DNA of 64,000 nt from Natronocella acetinitrilica (GCF_024170285.1 NZ_JALJXV010000006.1:1-64000); one strand, 5' to 3'. Numbered from the stretch's first letter, positions 43,656-53,159 are shown. A program made the numbers and translations. Notes: generated by a model from the letters alone, not told the origin.

Positions 43656-44144
43656 GTGGCCCTGATCATTTTCCTCCTGCTTCTCTTCACACCGCTGATC
43701 GAGATTTTCATTCTCATCGAGATCGGCAGCGTTATCGGCGCAGTGCCCACTATCGGACTGTGCATTCTGACGGCGCTACTTGGTGCCGCCCTGCTCCGGC
43801 ATCAGGGCATCAGAACCCTGCAACGCGCGCGAACCAACCTGGATCGAGGCACCGTGCCGGCCCTGGAAATGCTGGAAGGCGTGGCCCTGGCCGTCGGCGG
43901 TTTGCTGCTGATGACACCGGGCTTCTTCACCGACGCCATCGGTTTCGCCTGCCTGATTCCGTTCACGCGGCGGTTACTGGTCGGGATGGTTCTCAAGCGG
44001 GTGCATGTCGTTTACGGCCCGATCGAGGGGAGCACCCGACGACATCCTCCCACCGGCAAGGGTGGTGCCGGCGGCGAACCCCGGGTTATCGAGGGCGAAT
44101 ACCAACGGCGCGACGATTCCGATGGACCAATCGACCGGCAGTAG
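43656..44144 (+). CDS. fxsA: FxsA family inner-membrane protein
   Basis: A 162-residue FxsA-like protein: helices FLLLLFTPLIEIFILIEIGSVI, PTIGLCILTALLGAALLRHQG and LLLMTPGFFTDAIGFACLIPFTRR, the TPGFxTD segment being the family hallmark. E. coli FxsA relieves F-plasmid exclusion of phage T7. GTG at 43656 is the start, behind GCGAGG. C-terminus is a charged, Gly/Arg-rich tail. Lies between the zinc pair and the TAXI transporter without clear functional link. Confidence 0.88.
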   Translation: MALIIFLLLLFTPLIEIFILIEIGSVIGAVPTIGLCILTALLGAALLRHQGIRTLQRARTNLDRGTVPALEMLEGVALAVGGLLLMTPGFFTDAIGFACLIPFTRRLLVGMVLKRVHVVYGPIEGSTRRHPPTGKGGAGGEPRVIEGEYQRRDDSDGPIDRQ

Positions 44145-44291
44145 CGCTTTGAAGGGCGCCAAATACGCTCCGGAATTTGACATCCAACGAAAACATCTCT
44201 TGTATCTAGGTCAACGTCTTCCTGGCTGGTCCACAGACGGGCCGGTGTCGACGATAATGAGACGATAACGATTAGACGAGGAGGGTCATCA

Positions 44292-45329
44292 ATGAAAACC
44301 CTAGCTGTTTCCACCGTCGCAGGTCTTGCCGTAATGGGAGCAACCCTGCTCACACAGCCGCAGATCACATCAGCGCAGGAAGTGACCCAGCTCCGTTGGG
44401 CGACCTCTGCCACCGGTTCGGCCGGGCATCGTGCCAAGGTGAACCTCATGGCGGTGCTCAATCGCGAGATGGACAACTTCAACATCAACGTGATGCCCAC
44501 CCCGGGCGCCATCGCAACCATCCGCGGCTATGCCATGGGCGAGTTCGATGGCTACTACGGGGCGGACATTGCATTCAACGAACTGGCCAATGACACCGGA
44601 CGCTTCGAGGGCTTCCGCGATCGCATGGAACGCGAGCCGGTACAGTCCTTCTGGGCCTACACCATGGAAGTCGGGCTGGCGGTCCGCGCATCCGATCTGG
44701 AGAACTACAGTGGCTGGGGTGACCTGGCGGGCAGCCCGGTCTTCACCGGCCCGGCTCCCTGGGACGTGCGTGCCCAGCTGGAACGGGCCATGAACACGCT
44801 GGAAGTCGGCCACGAGTATCGCGAACTCGACCTGGGCCTGGCTGGCAGTTCCCTTGATGACGGGACTATTGACGCCTTTATCGCCTATACGGCCAGCGAA
44901 TCCTCCGTAGCGCCCTGGGTGGCCGAGGCCGAGTTGTCCGTCGATATGGCCATTCTCAACCCCAACGAGTCGGAAGTGCAGGCCTTGCGTGATGCCGGCA
45001 TGGAGGTTGTAAGCCTCGATCCCGGTGTGTTCCAGTCCGACGTGCATGTCGACGAAGTGATGCTCGTACCCTTCTTCTACGGCTTCCACCTCGGTCCGGA
45101 TGTGTCCGAGGAAGACATGTACAACATGCTGGTCACCATCGAGGAAAACGCTGAAGAACTCGCCCGGGCAGACTCGGTTTTCGCGCAGATTCGCGACGAT
45201 ATGCCGGAAATGCAGCGCCGCGGGGTCGAAGCCTCCATCAACGATGTGCGGGTACACCCCGGCCTGGCCCGGTACATGCGCGAGCGTGACGTCTGGAATA
45301 GCGACTGGGACGACCGGATCGCCGACTAG
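44292..45329 (+). CDS. TRAP transporter solute-binding protein, TAXI family
   Basis: Periplasmic receptor (345 aa) of a TAXI-type TRAP transporter. Signal peptide ends near ITSAQE; the family pattern LRWATSATGSAGHRAKVNL, VMPTPGAIATIRGYAMGE and the DGTIDAFIAYTASES segment follow. GAGGAGG lies just before ATG 44292. Its permease is 106 bases downstream on the same strand, forming a complete transporter. TAXI proteins carry glutamate, 2-oxoglutarate or other acids; ligand unknown here. Confidence 0.88.
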   Translation: MKTLAVSTVAGLAVMGATLLTQPQITSAQEVTQLRWATSATGSAGHRAKVNLMAVLNREMDNFNINVMPTPGAIATIRGYAMGEFDGYYGADIAFNELANDTGRFEGFRDRMEREPVQSFWAYTMEVGLAVRASDLENYSGWGDLAGSPVFTGPAPWDVRAQLERAMNTLEVGHEYRELDLGLAGSSLDDGTIDAFIAYTASESSVAPWVAEAELSVDMAILNPNESEVQALRDAGMEVVSLDPGVFQSDVHVDEVMLVPFFYGFHLGPDVSEEDMYNMLVTIEENAEELARADSVFAQIRDDMPEMQRRGVEASINDVRVHPGLARYMRERDVWNSDWDDRIAD

Positions 45330-45435
45330 TCGTCCCAAGCATGGTCTTCAGCAATGCGTTGAAGACCCTTCCGATTCGGTTGCCGGGCGTGCAAGGACCA
45401 GCTTCGCCCGGTAACCCGTTCGCGAGTGCCGTCCC

Positions 45436-47436
45436 ATGAGCACGGACGAGACCCAGCAGGCAGAGCCCCTCAGCCTGCCCCGCAAGATCGCGCATTGTCT
45501 GTTCTTCGTGGCAGCGCTTTATTTCTTCGCGCACCTTTCCTGGTATTACATGACGGGGGCCGGCGGGCCAACCCGGCTCGCTGTTGCCATGGTGCCCATG
45601 ACCGTCGTGCTGGTATTCCTGAACGATGCACGACGCGGCGAACTCTACCCGCGGCTCGGCCATTGGGGTGGGCTGCTGGCAGCAGTCGTCTATTCCGGCA
45701 TCTGTCTGTGGGCCTCTTACTACATCCTCAGCGAGTTCGACGCCATTCGTATCTTCCGGGTCGGCTTCTGGGATCGGGCGGACTATCTCGCCGGGGGCGC
45801 AATCGCCGCACTGGTGCTGGAGTACACCCGCAGAAAGTACTTTGCGCTTTTCGTGGTCAATCTGACCCTGCTGGTCTACACCATCTATGGATACATGATA
45901 CCGGGGTTGTTCAACCACCCCGGCATTTCGTTCAATCGCGCGGTCAGCGCTGTCAGCATCGAAATGAGCACCGGCGTCTTCGAACGCCTGTCACAGCTCG
46001 GGCTCACGCTGATCGGCTCCTTCATTCTGGTTCTGGCGGTGTTGCGCGCCTTCGACTGCATCGACTCGATTCTCAAGGGCAGCGCCCGGCTTGCCGCACG
46101 GTCACCGGCCATGCTGCCGCAAACCGCCGTTGTGGGCTCCTTCGCCGTTGCCGCAGTGAGCGGCAGCGGGGCCGCCAATGCGGCAACCACTGGCACTGCC
46201 ACGATTCCGGCCTTGATTCGCAGCGGCTTCCCCAGGGTGAAGGCGGCCGCAGTCGAGACGGCGTCTTCCCTCGGTGGCCAGTTGATGCCGCCGCTGATGG
46301 GTATCGCCGCCTTCATGATGGCGGAGATCATGGGGGTGAGTTATTTCGATGTGGTCGCCCGCGGCTTCGGCCCGGCCATGATCTACTTCCTCGGCGTCTG
46401 CGTCGCGGTCTACCTGCTGGCGGTCCGCTACCAGCGCAAGGCCGTGATGCCGAAGGTCGAGCCCATGAAGATGCTGGACTGGGTAAACATTGCCGCCTAC
46501 CTGCTCGGCGTTTGCGGCCTGATCTATCTGATGGGGTTCGAGCGCAAGGCCGCCATGACATCGGCCCAGACCGTGTTCGTGTATCTCGCCATCGGGCTTG
46601 GCACCCTCTTCCTTGCCCAGCGTATCTGGCAACGCAACTGGCATCCGAAGGAACTCATCCGGCCATTCCACAAGATGGTGGACACTTTCGCCCTCACCAC
46701 CGCCGAGTTGACCATCCTGCTGGCGACATTGGGCATTCTCACCGCAGCATTCACGGTGACCGGCGTGCCTACGAAGGTGGGCATCCTGGTCATGGAAGTC
46801 GCCTCCATCAACCTGGTGCTGATGGTCCTGGTGGCTTTTGCCTTTGGCTACCTGGTGGGTATGGGCCTGCCAGTGGCGCCTACGTATATCGTGGTGGCCG
46901 TGGTGATCGCGCCATTCATGATCCGCGCCGGCATTGACCCCTGGGTGGTGCACTTCTTCGCTTTCTTCGTCGCCGTATTCGGTGAGTTGTCACCACCAAC
47001 CTCGGTGACAGCAGCGGTGACGTCGAGAATTGCGGAGGCGCCATTCGTGCGCACCATGATCGACTCGCTGGGCCTGTGCATTCCGCTGATCGTCATGATG
47101 TTTGCGGTATTCACCCGGCCGGAGCTGGTGCTGGAGCCAGGCGTCGCGCAACTGGGCGCCATCTTCCTTGTCTCGGTGGGTACCCTGGGGATCATCTTCG
47201 GGCTGCAGGGCAGATTCCACAGCAATACGAGCATGGACCGATTGTTGCGGCTGAGCCTGATCGCGATCTCGCTACTGACCCTGTTCCACCCCGACAACAC
47301 CATGTCGCTGATGGCCTCGCTGGTGGTGCTTGCAGGGCTGGGTGCCGGGCTATTCCGCGCCTACCGGGCACGCCAGGAAGTCTTGAGTGATGCGCCGGTA
47401 GAGGAAGTGGACATCGTCGTCAGCAAGGGTGGGTGA
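45436..47436 (+). CDS. TRAP transporter fused permease (4TM/12TM, TAXI type)
   Basis: Fused DctQ-DctM protein of 666 residues with about 16 helices. The first 170 residues are DctQ-like; the DctM part carries VVGSFAVAAVSGSGAANAATTGTATIPAL, the family signature, ASSLGGQLMPPLMGIAAFMMAE, and near the C-terminus LPVAPTYIVVAVVIAPFMIRAG and FGELSPPTSVTAAVTSRI. Start ATG 45436. Works with the preceding TAXI protein. It uses a sodium gradient by family analogy. Confidence 0.92.
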   Translation: MSTDETQQAEPLSLPRKIAHCLFFVAALYFFAHLSWYYMTGAGGPTRLAVAMVPMTVVLVFLNDARRGELYPRLGHWGGLLAAVVYSGICLWASYYILSEFDAIRIFRVGFWDRADYLAGGAIAALVLEYTRRKYFALFVVNLTLLVYTIYGYMIPGLFNHPGISFNRAVSAVSIEMSTGVFERLSQLGLTLIGSFILVLAVLRAFDCIDSILKGSARLAARSPAMLPQTAVVGSFAVAAVSGSGAANAATTGTATIPALIRSGFPRVKAAAVETASSLGGQLMPPLMGIAAFMMAEIMGVSYFDVVARGFGPAMIYFLGVCVAVYLLAVRYQRKAVMPKVEPMKMLDWVNIAAYLLGVCGLIYLMGFERKAAMTSAQTVFVYLAIGLGTLFLAQRIWQRNWHPKELIRPFHKMVDTFALTTAELTILLATLGILTAAFTVTGVPTKVGILVMEVASINLVLMVLVAFAFGYLVGMGLPVAPTYIVVAVVIAPFMIRAGIDPWVVHFFAFFVAVFGELSPPTSVTAAVTSRIAEAPFVRTMIDSLGLCIPLIVMMFAVFTRPELVLEPGVAQLGAIFLVSVGTLGIIFGLQGRFHSNTSMDRLLRLSLIAISLLTLFHPDNTMSLMASLVVLAGLGAGLFRAYRARQEVLSDAPVEEVDIVVSKGG

Positions 47437-47444
47437 AGCGGTAG

Positions 47445-48854
47445 CTAACGGCTACCGCTGCGTATCCTTTGACCGCCACGCTGTCCTTGCCCCCGCCCCT
47501 GGCGCTGGTGACGGACATTGCCACGCCGGGATTCGGCGATGCCGCCGCCTCTCGCCTGCCCTGCGGCCCCGCCCCTTTGGCCGCCGGACGAGCGATTGCT
47601 CCACTGCCGCTGACGTGACTCGCCACCGCTACGGGCGCCGCCGGAGCGATGCTGGCGCTGTCCGCCACTATCACGGCGGGCCTGGCCCTGCCTGCCGGAA
47701 CCATGCAGCGGATTGCTGCGATCAACCCGTGGGCCGCCCTGCAGGGCGTTTCCCGAGCTGCCCCGGCGCTGGGATGGCATGGCAGAGCTTTCGTTCCGAC
47801 TACCGCTGCGTTGACCGGACCAGTTTCCTCGGGTGGTCGGCCGTGGCTGGCTGCGGTGTTGCTCCGTCCGGCTCTGCTCGAACCGACGAGGCCGCTGCTG
47901 TGGGGCCGCGCTGGTGCGCGGCACCGAGCGAATCTGCCGAGGCGCCTGTGCCTCCCAAGAGCGGCGTTGCGACTGGCTGCCTCGACGTGTGGTCGACTGC
48001 TGCGGGCGGGTGACTCGATACCCGGACCAGCCCTGCTGCGTGTGACGGTAGGCGACGCCCCGGCGATGCTGGGGTCGATGACGCCAGGAATGGTAACTTC
48101 CCGGCTTGAGGTATCCGGCGCGATAACGGGCCGGCGGCGGCTGTGGCGGGCGATGGATGTTGACGACGAATACGTTGCGACGGCCCCAATCGACGGAGCT
48201 GAAGAAAAAGCCGCTGGAAACCACGACCCCAGACGACCAGAAAATACCGGCATGGCTGTGGTATCCGCGAGGCGGATGCCAGTAGACCGGCGGGTACGCG
48301 GGGTACCACCAGTTGCCGTAGACCACGGTCGGATTGAAGTAGGGAACGTAAACCACATCCGGCGCACGGGAGCGGATCACTATCACCTCCCGCTCGCGAA
48401 TGACATCAACCTGATCCAGGCCCTCCAGCCCGCCTGCAGCATCAGCCCGCTGGCGCAATACCTGGACCGCTTTGATGACGTCGTCTTCCTGGAACAGAAA
48501 GGCGTCTCCCAACTGCGTGGTCCAGTCGAGATCGCTGCTCATCCGCTCAATCAGATCAGGGAAGGCCACCAGTGCCGTGACGCTTGGGTCCCAGCCCCGA
48601 TCACCGGCTGCCTCCACGGCTTGCGCACCGTCCATGCCGGGATTGGCCCGAGACCAGCGGGCGGCTTCCACCACCTCAAGGGGATACGTGGAGGCGATCA
48701 GAACCTGCGAGAGCAATGTGTCGGGATAGAGCGCGATGGGTGCCAGCAGGCGGTGAATCTCGGCCTCGCTGTATCCACCATCACTCCGGTCGGACCCGTG
48801 GACCAGCGCCGGCCCCAGCAGGAGCAAGAGGACTACCATAGCGAGGCGCTTCAT
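47445..48854 (-). CDS. DUF3300 protein with long Arg/Gly-rich tail
   Basis: Secreted protein (469 aa): signal LAMVVLLLLLGPALVHG, a DUF3300 domain about 25-260 (LLAPIALYPDTLLSQVLIAST, VPYFNPTVVYGNWWYPAYPPVYW with many Tyr/Trp), then about 200 residues rich in Arg, Gly, Ser and Gln (QRRGSS, RQGQARR, QGRGQGQRGGQR). The tail is low complexity and positively charged, suited to binding nucleic acid or polyanions at the cell surface. No partner genes adjoin. Function of the family is unknown. Confidence 0.8.
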   Translation of the reverse strand: MKRLAMVVLLLLLGPALVHGSDRSDGGYSEAEIHRLLAPIALYPDTLLSQVLIASTYPLEVVEAARWSRANPGMDGAQAVEAAGDRGWDPSVTALVAFPDLIERMSSDLDWTTQLGDAFLFQEDDVIKAVQVLRQRADAAGGLEGLDQVDVIREREVIVIRSRAPDVVYVPYFNPTVVYGNWWYPAYPPVYWHPPRGYHSHAGIFWSSGVVVSSGFFFSSVDWGRRNVFVVNIHRPPQPPPARYRAGYLKPGSYHSWRHRPQHRRGVAYRHTQQGWSGYRVTRPQQSTTRRGSQSQRRSWEAQAPRQIRSVPRTSAAPQQRPRRFEQSRTEQHRSQPRPTTRGNWSGQRSGSRNESSAMPSQRRGSSGNALQGGPRVDRSNPLHGSGRQGQARRDSGGQRQHRSGGARSGGESRQRQWSNRSSGGQRGGAAGQARGGGIAESRRGNVRHQRQGRGQGQRGGQRIRSGSR

Positions 48855-48959
48855 GTTCGACCTCCCTGCCGCCGGACCCGGTGGCTGAACTTCGTGCCTG
48901 AATAGAAGCAGACCACAGGCCCCCTGGGGCGTTCCCGACGCGCCTGTCGGGCATGGACG

Positions 48960-49946
48960 TCAACTCACTTCCAGCACCACGTTGCCAACCACGCGTCGAA
49001 GCTCCACCAGGTCATGAGCCTCGGCAATCCGGGACAGGGGCAGTCGATGCGCAATGGGATGCCGCAATGATCCGGACTTCAACAAATCGGTCACGCCCTT
49101 GACTGCAACCTGGCGGGCGTCGGCCGGTAACGTGTAGACGATGAAGAACTGAATCAGGGCATGCTTGAGTATTGCCGGGTAAAAGGGCACAGGCATCTCC
49201 GCCCGATCGCTGCCGTAGACCACGATGAGGCCGCCCGTGCGCAGGGCAGCAAGGTCGAGTTCTGCATTAGTGGAGAACTCGATCTCGATGACGCGATCCA
49301 CGCCCTCGCCGCCGGTAGCCGCTAGCAACTGTTCGGCCGCGTCAGCCCTGCGGTAGTCGATAACGGTCTGGGCTCCCAGATCCCGGGCAACCGCCTGCTT
49401 CTCTGGCGTGCTCGCCGTTGCAAGCACTTGCCGGGCGCCTGCCAGTATGGCCATCTGAATCGCGTACTGGGACACGGCACCGGCACCACCGGTGACCAGA
49501 ACGCGCTGTCCCGCCACACCACCATTGCAGTGCACGGCATGATAAGCGGTCAGCGCCGGAATACCCATGCAGGCGCCTACGTCTCCGCCAACACCCGCCG
49601 GCAGGGGAACTGCCTGTTCCTCCGGCAGCACGCAATACTGCGCCGCAGTGCCGTTGGGACGCCCCCAGGCCCCGTTGTACACCCACACGGACTCGCCGAC
49701 CCGTGCCTGATCCACTCCGGCACCCACTGCGTCTATCACGCCGGCGCCGTCACTGTGCGGCGTCATGCGCGGGAACGGCAGGGTGGTGGAGCGAACCCCA
49801 GCCCGTGCCTTTACGTCGGAGGGGTTCACGCCACTCCAGGCGATACGCACGCGGACTTCACCTGCACCCGGCTCCGGCGTGGGCATTTCGTCGACTCGAA
49901 GCACGTCGGCGGCGGGACCCGTCTTTTCGTAAAACGCAGCAAGCAT
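48960..49946 (-). CDS. NADPH:quinone reductase-like zinc-independent alcohol dehydrogenase family enzyme
   Basis: A 328-residue medium-chain dehydrogenase/reductase of the quinone oxidoreductase group. GroES-like half with ARAGVRSTTLPFPRMTPHSDGAGVI (family-like GxDxAGxV site replaced by SDGAGVI), NAD(P) fold VLVTGGAGAVSQYAIQMAILAGARQVLATAST, and VIDYRRAD. No catalytic zinc Cys set, so it probably reduces quinones or enones with NADPH. Monocistronic; divergent from the cytochrome b561 region. Substrate unknown. Confidence 0.87.
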   Translation of the reverse strand: MLAAFYEKTGPAADVLRVDEMPTPEPGAGEVRVRIAWSGVNPSDVKARAGVRSTTLPFPRMTPHSDGAGVIDAVGAGVDQARVGESVWVYNGAWGRPNGTAAQYCVLPEEQAVPLPAGVGGDVGACMGIPALTAYHAVHCNGGVAGQRVLVTGGAGAVSQYAIQMAILAGARQVLATASTPEKQAVARDLGAQTVIDYRRADAAEQLLAATGGEGVDRVIEIEFSTNAELDLAALRTGGLIVVYGSDRAEMPVPFYPAILKHALIQFFIVYTLPADARQVAVKGVTDLLKSGSLRHPIAHRLPLSRIAEAHDLVELRRVVGNVVLEVS

Positions 49947-50105
49947 TGCAGATTCTCCAGACTGGCTAGCGAAAACTCGTGGGTGGCATTATGCATCAGG
50001 GAGACACTGATTGATTCGCCCGTTCGCCCTCGAGTCAATTGGCGAACCATCCTGCCAAATTGCAATCACATGGCTAGGCATGAGCTAAGGAGACACTGCG
50101 AAGAT

Positions 50106-50666
50106 ATGGGCACACGCTATGCACTCCCCCACCGGCTACTGCACTGGGGCATCGCGATCCTGATACTGCTGTCGCTTGCCAGCGGCATGACCCTGGGTTT
50201 CCTCGGCTTCGAAGGAGCAATGGAGCGCTTCGGGCAGGCGGGAACAGATTTCGTCTACACCTACCACAAGACGCTGGGTGTCACGATACTCGGCCTGATG
50301 GTGTTGCGCCTGATCAGCCGCCTGGTGTTCGGCAAGCCGGCTTACGAGCAGGCATTGCCACCGGCACAGAAATGGGCCAGCAACGCCGTTCACATCACTC
50401 TCTACGTCCTGTTGTTCACCATGCCTGTACTCGGGTGGCTAGCGACGGCATCCGGTGGCTATCCGGTGCAGTTCTTCCAGTTCAACCTGCCAGGCCTGAT
50501 CGGCAGGGATCCGGCGCTCTCCGAGACGCTGTTCGCCTGGCACGGACGCGTCGGTTGGCTGATCCTCGTTCTTGCCGTGATTCACATCAGTGCGGCCCTG
50601 TATCACTGGAAGGTGCGGCGTGACGGAGTGATGCAGCGCATGAGTCTGCTCGGAGGCAATCGCTGA
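50106..50666 (+). CDS. Cytochrome b561-type diheme membrane protein
   Basis: Four-helix b-type cytochrome (186 aa) of the CybB family, moving electrons between ubiquinol and periplasmic acceptors. His ligands are visible at PHRLLHWG (helix 1), YTYHKTLGV (helix 2), FAWHGRVGW (helix 3) and AVIHISAALYHWKV (helix 4). ATG 50106 fits; AAGGAG is 13 bases upstream. It is 75 bases before the DUF1538 gene on the same strand and may share a transcript, hence be part of that module; not proven. Confidence 0.9.
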   Translation: MGTRYALPHRLLHWGIAILILLSLASGMTLGFLGFEGAMERFGQAGTDFVYTYHKTLGVTILGLMVLRLISRLVFGKPAYEQALPPAQKWASNAVHITLYVLLFTMPVLGWLATASGGYPVQFFQFNLPGLIGRDPALSETLFAWHGRVGWLILVLAVIHISAALYHWKVRRDGVMQRMSLLGGNR

Positions 50667-50741
50667 TCCATTGAGCCCGCACCCTGTGCTATCGTCGGCT
50701 GCGGACTCCATGGAGCGTCACGACGCGCAAGCGGCATAGAC

Positions 50742-52250
50742 TTGGAACAGCTCAAGGCATTCGGCGGGATTCTCGGGCACGCATTTCGCAATCTGCTCCC
50801 CATCATTATCGTGGTGGCGATCTTTCAGTTCGCCATTATGCGGCAGGTTCCGCCGGACCTGCTGTCCATCGTGTTCGGGCTGCTGGTCGTTGTGCTGGGC
50901 ATCGCCCTGTTCCTGCAGGGCCTGGAACTCAGTATCTTCCCCATCGGCAAGAACCTGTCCAACGCATTCGCCAAGAAGGGCTCACTGCCGCTGCTGATGA
51001 TCTTCGGCTTTTTCCTCGGCTTCGCTGCGGTCATCGCCGAGCCGGCCCTGATCGCGGTAGCCGAGCAGGCCCAGGTGATCAGCGAAGGCAGAATCAACGC
51101 CTTTACGCTGCGATTGCTGGTGGCGACCTCTGTCGGTGCCGTTGTGGCCCTGGGGGTGGTGCGCATCGTCCTCGGCCACAGCCTGCACTGGTACATGATC
51201 ATCGGCTACGTGCTGGTGGTGCTGGTCACATTCTTCGCGCCCGCGGAAATTGTCGGGCTTGCCTATGACTCCGGGGGCGTGACCACCAATATCGTCACCG
51301 TGCCCCTCATTGCAGCCTTGGGTATCGGTCTGGCGACCTCATTGCGCGGCAGGAATGCGCTCAGTCACGGCTTCGGGCTGGTGGCACTGTGCGTCATGGT
51401 GCCGATGATCTCGGTGCAGCTCTACGGCATCGTTGTATATACCTTTGGCGACGCGGGCGAACTGGGCGGAAACGATCTCGCAATGGATCCGACCGTTGAC
51501 GAGGCCGTCGCACCCGTGGCTGGAAGCATGTTGCTAGGCATGGTGACAGACCTCTTCTCCATGCTGCGGGACGTGCTTCCGATCATCATTGTCATCCTGT
51601 TTTTCCAGTATGTAGTGATTCGCAAGCGCATTGCTCACCTGGAGAAGGTGGTCGCCGGCTTCATTCTCGTCATCGTCGGGCTCTATGCTTTCGTAGTCGG
51701 CCTCAAACTCGGCCTGTTTCCCGTTGGGCAGAGCATGGCGGAGCAGCTGATTTCGCTGGAGGCGGTTCTCTACATCTACCTGTTCGCCTTCTGCATCGGC
51801 TTTGCCACCACCATGGCCGAACCGGCCCTGATTGCCATTGGCCAGAAGGCCGAGGAGGCAGGCAAGGGAAAGTTGCAGGGCAACGTCATTCGCCTGCTCG
51901 TGGCGCTTGGCGTCGCCATTGGCATCACCATCGGCGTGCATCGCATCATCAGCGGCGACTCCATCCATCTGTACATAATGACTGGCTATACGCTGGTGAT
52001 CATCCTGACCTTTCTTGCGCCGAAATACATCGTGGCGCTGGCCTATGATCTGGGGGGGGTCACGACATCGGAGGTGACCGTGCCGCTGGTCACAGCGCTG
52101 GGGATTGGACTCGCCACACACCTCGATGGTCGCAATCCACTACTGGATGGCTTCGGTCTGATCGCCTTTGCCTCCATTTTCCCAATCGTGACCGTCATGC
52201 TCTATGCTATCGCCGTTGAATTCGCCGCGCGGGCGAAGGGAGTACCGTGA
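50742..52250 (+). CDS. DUF1538 integral membrane protein (two tandem domains), putative transporter
   Basis: A 502-residue, about 12-13 helix membrane protein made of two DUF1538 repeats. Both repeats carry AEPALIAI/V, AYDxGGVTTxxVTVPLxxALGIGLAT and GFGL; repeat 1 lies at about 20-240 and repeat 2 at about 265-495, a strong internal duplication as in many transporters. Residues FPIGKNL and FPVGQSM repeat as well. Start is TTG 50742, with no good ribosome site; ATG codons further on would cut the first helix. The stop overlaps the PII-like gene. No experimentally known function; regulation by the two downstream ligand-sensing proteins is inferred. Confidence 0.88.
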   Translation: MEQLKAFGGILGHAFRNLLPIIIVVAIFQFAIMRQVPPDLLSIVFGLLVVVLGIALFLQGLELSIFPIGKNLSNAFAKKGSLPLLMIFGFFLGFAAVIAEPALIAVAEQAQVISEGRINAFTLRLLVATSVGAVVALGVVRIVLGHSLHWYMIIGYVLVVLVTFFAPAEIVGLAYDSGGVTTNIVTVPLIAALGIGLATSLRGRNALSHGFGLVALCVMVPMISVQLYGIVVYTFGDAGELGGNDLAMDPTVDEAVAPVAGSMLLGMVTDLFSMLRDVLPIIIVILFFQYVVIRKRIAHLEKVVAGFILVIVGLYAFVVGLKLGLFPVGQSMAEQLISLEAVLYIYLFAFCIGFATTMAEPALIAIGQKAEEAGKGKLQGNVIRLLVALGVAIGITIGVHRIISGDSIHLYIMTGYTLVIILTFLAPKYIVALAYDLGGVTTSEVTVPLVTALGIGLATHLDGRNPLLDGFGLIAFASIFPIVTVMLYAIAVEFAARAKGVP

Positions 52251-52597
52251 TGAAGTTTGCCGTACTGGTTGCCATACTCGCCGACGATCTCGAGGAGCAG
52301 GCCATCGACTCCGCGCGTAGCGCGGGCGCTGGCGGTGTCACTATCCTCGACGCCCGGGGCATGGGTGGGGAAGAGAAAAAGACCTTTCTCGGGCTGACCT
52401 ACGAAGGCAGTCAGTCCGCGCTGGTCTTCGTGCTGGAACGGAAGCTGTCCGTTGCCGTGCTGAAACGGATGACCCGGGACCTGGACCTGGCATCAAGCAG
52501 CAAGGGCGTGGTGTTTACCGTGCCCATCGAGCACATTGCCGGTATCGATCTGGCCCAGGTCGAGCAGTTCGAATCACGTATTCTCGATCAACTCTAG
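52250..52597 (+). CDS. PII-like nucleotide-sensing protein
   Basis: A 115-residue P-II-fold protein of the PII-like group (not GlnB/GlnK). Pattern: KFAVLVAILADDLEEQAIDSARSAGAGGVTILDARGMGG, then a short T-loop EEKKTFLGLTY and SALVFVLERKL, followed by GVVFTVPIEHIAGI. It lacks the GlnB uridylylated Tyr loop. PII-like proteins bind adenylyl nucleotides or metals and act on membrane partners encoded beside them (SbtB/SbtA is the known example). ATG 52250 overlaps the DUF1538 stop, so it is coupled to it and is very likely its regulator. Confidence 0.85.
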   Translation: MKFAVLVAILADDLEEQAIDSARSAGAGGVTILDARGMGGEEKKTFLGLTYEGSQSALVFVLERKLSVAVLKRMTRDLDLASSSKGVVFTVPIEHIAGIDLAQVEQFESRILDQL

Positions 52598-52606
52598 GGA
52601 GTTGCC

Positions 52607-52996
52607 ATGCTAGTCAAGGACATCATGCAAACCGACGTGGTCACCATCTCACCGCGGGCCACGATCAGGCAGGCCATGCAGGCAATGCGCAGCAAGGGCG
52701 TAAAGTCTCTCGTGGTGGAGAAGCAGAACGCCCATGACGCCTACGGCATCATCACCTACACGACCATCCTGCGCACTATTGTTGCAGAAGAAGGCGATAT
52801 TGACCTGATCAACGTCTACGACGTTTGCACCAAGCCGGTGATCTCCGTCTCCGCCGAACTGGATGTCAAGCATGTAGCGAGATTGATGGTGAATCACGAT
52901 TTCCGCCGCATTATCGTTCTCGAGAACAACCAGCTTCAGGGCATTATCGCGATGAATGACATCGTGCGGCCCATCCTCGAGCTGGCGGAAGAGTAG
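52607..52996 (+). CDS. CBS-domain pair protein
   Basis: A stand-alone Bateman module of 129 residues: two CBS motifs, MQTDVVTISPRATIRQAMQAM and VCTKPVISVSAELDVKHVARL, with the conserved GIITYTTIL and GIIAMNDIV strands. CBS pairs bind AMP, ATP, SAM or cyclic nucleotides and gate channels and enzymes. GGGAG lies before ATG 52607, ten bases after the PII-like stop. With the PII-like protein it gives the DUF1538 operon two ligand sensors. A possible T-run (53026-53032) follows the operon. Confidence 0.92.
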   Translation: MLVKDIMQTDVVTISPRATIRQAMQAMRSKGVKSLVVEKQNAHDAYGIITYTTILRTIVAEEGDIDLINVYDVCTKPVISVSAELDVKHVARLMVNHDFRRIIVLENNQLQGIIAMNDIVRPILELAEE

Positions 52997-53159
52997 TCGG
53001 GGTCGACCCGGTTGCAAGCTCCGTTATTTTTTGCCGAATTTCTTCGACACAACAAGTGCATGCAATCGGGTATCACCATGTTGGTCTCCACCTGCCCCGC
53101 TCTATAACGGCGCTTCCTTCAAGGCGCTCAACGCAACTATTGACGTCAAAAGTATTCAT

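Noticed and set aside
45426..46937. A 503-codon frame overlapping the TRAP permease in another phase
   Set aside because: Arg/Gly/Pro-rich with no hydrophobic segments or family; the other phase is a clear fused TRAP permease.
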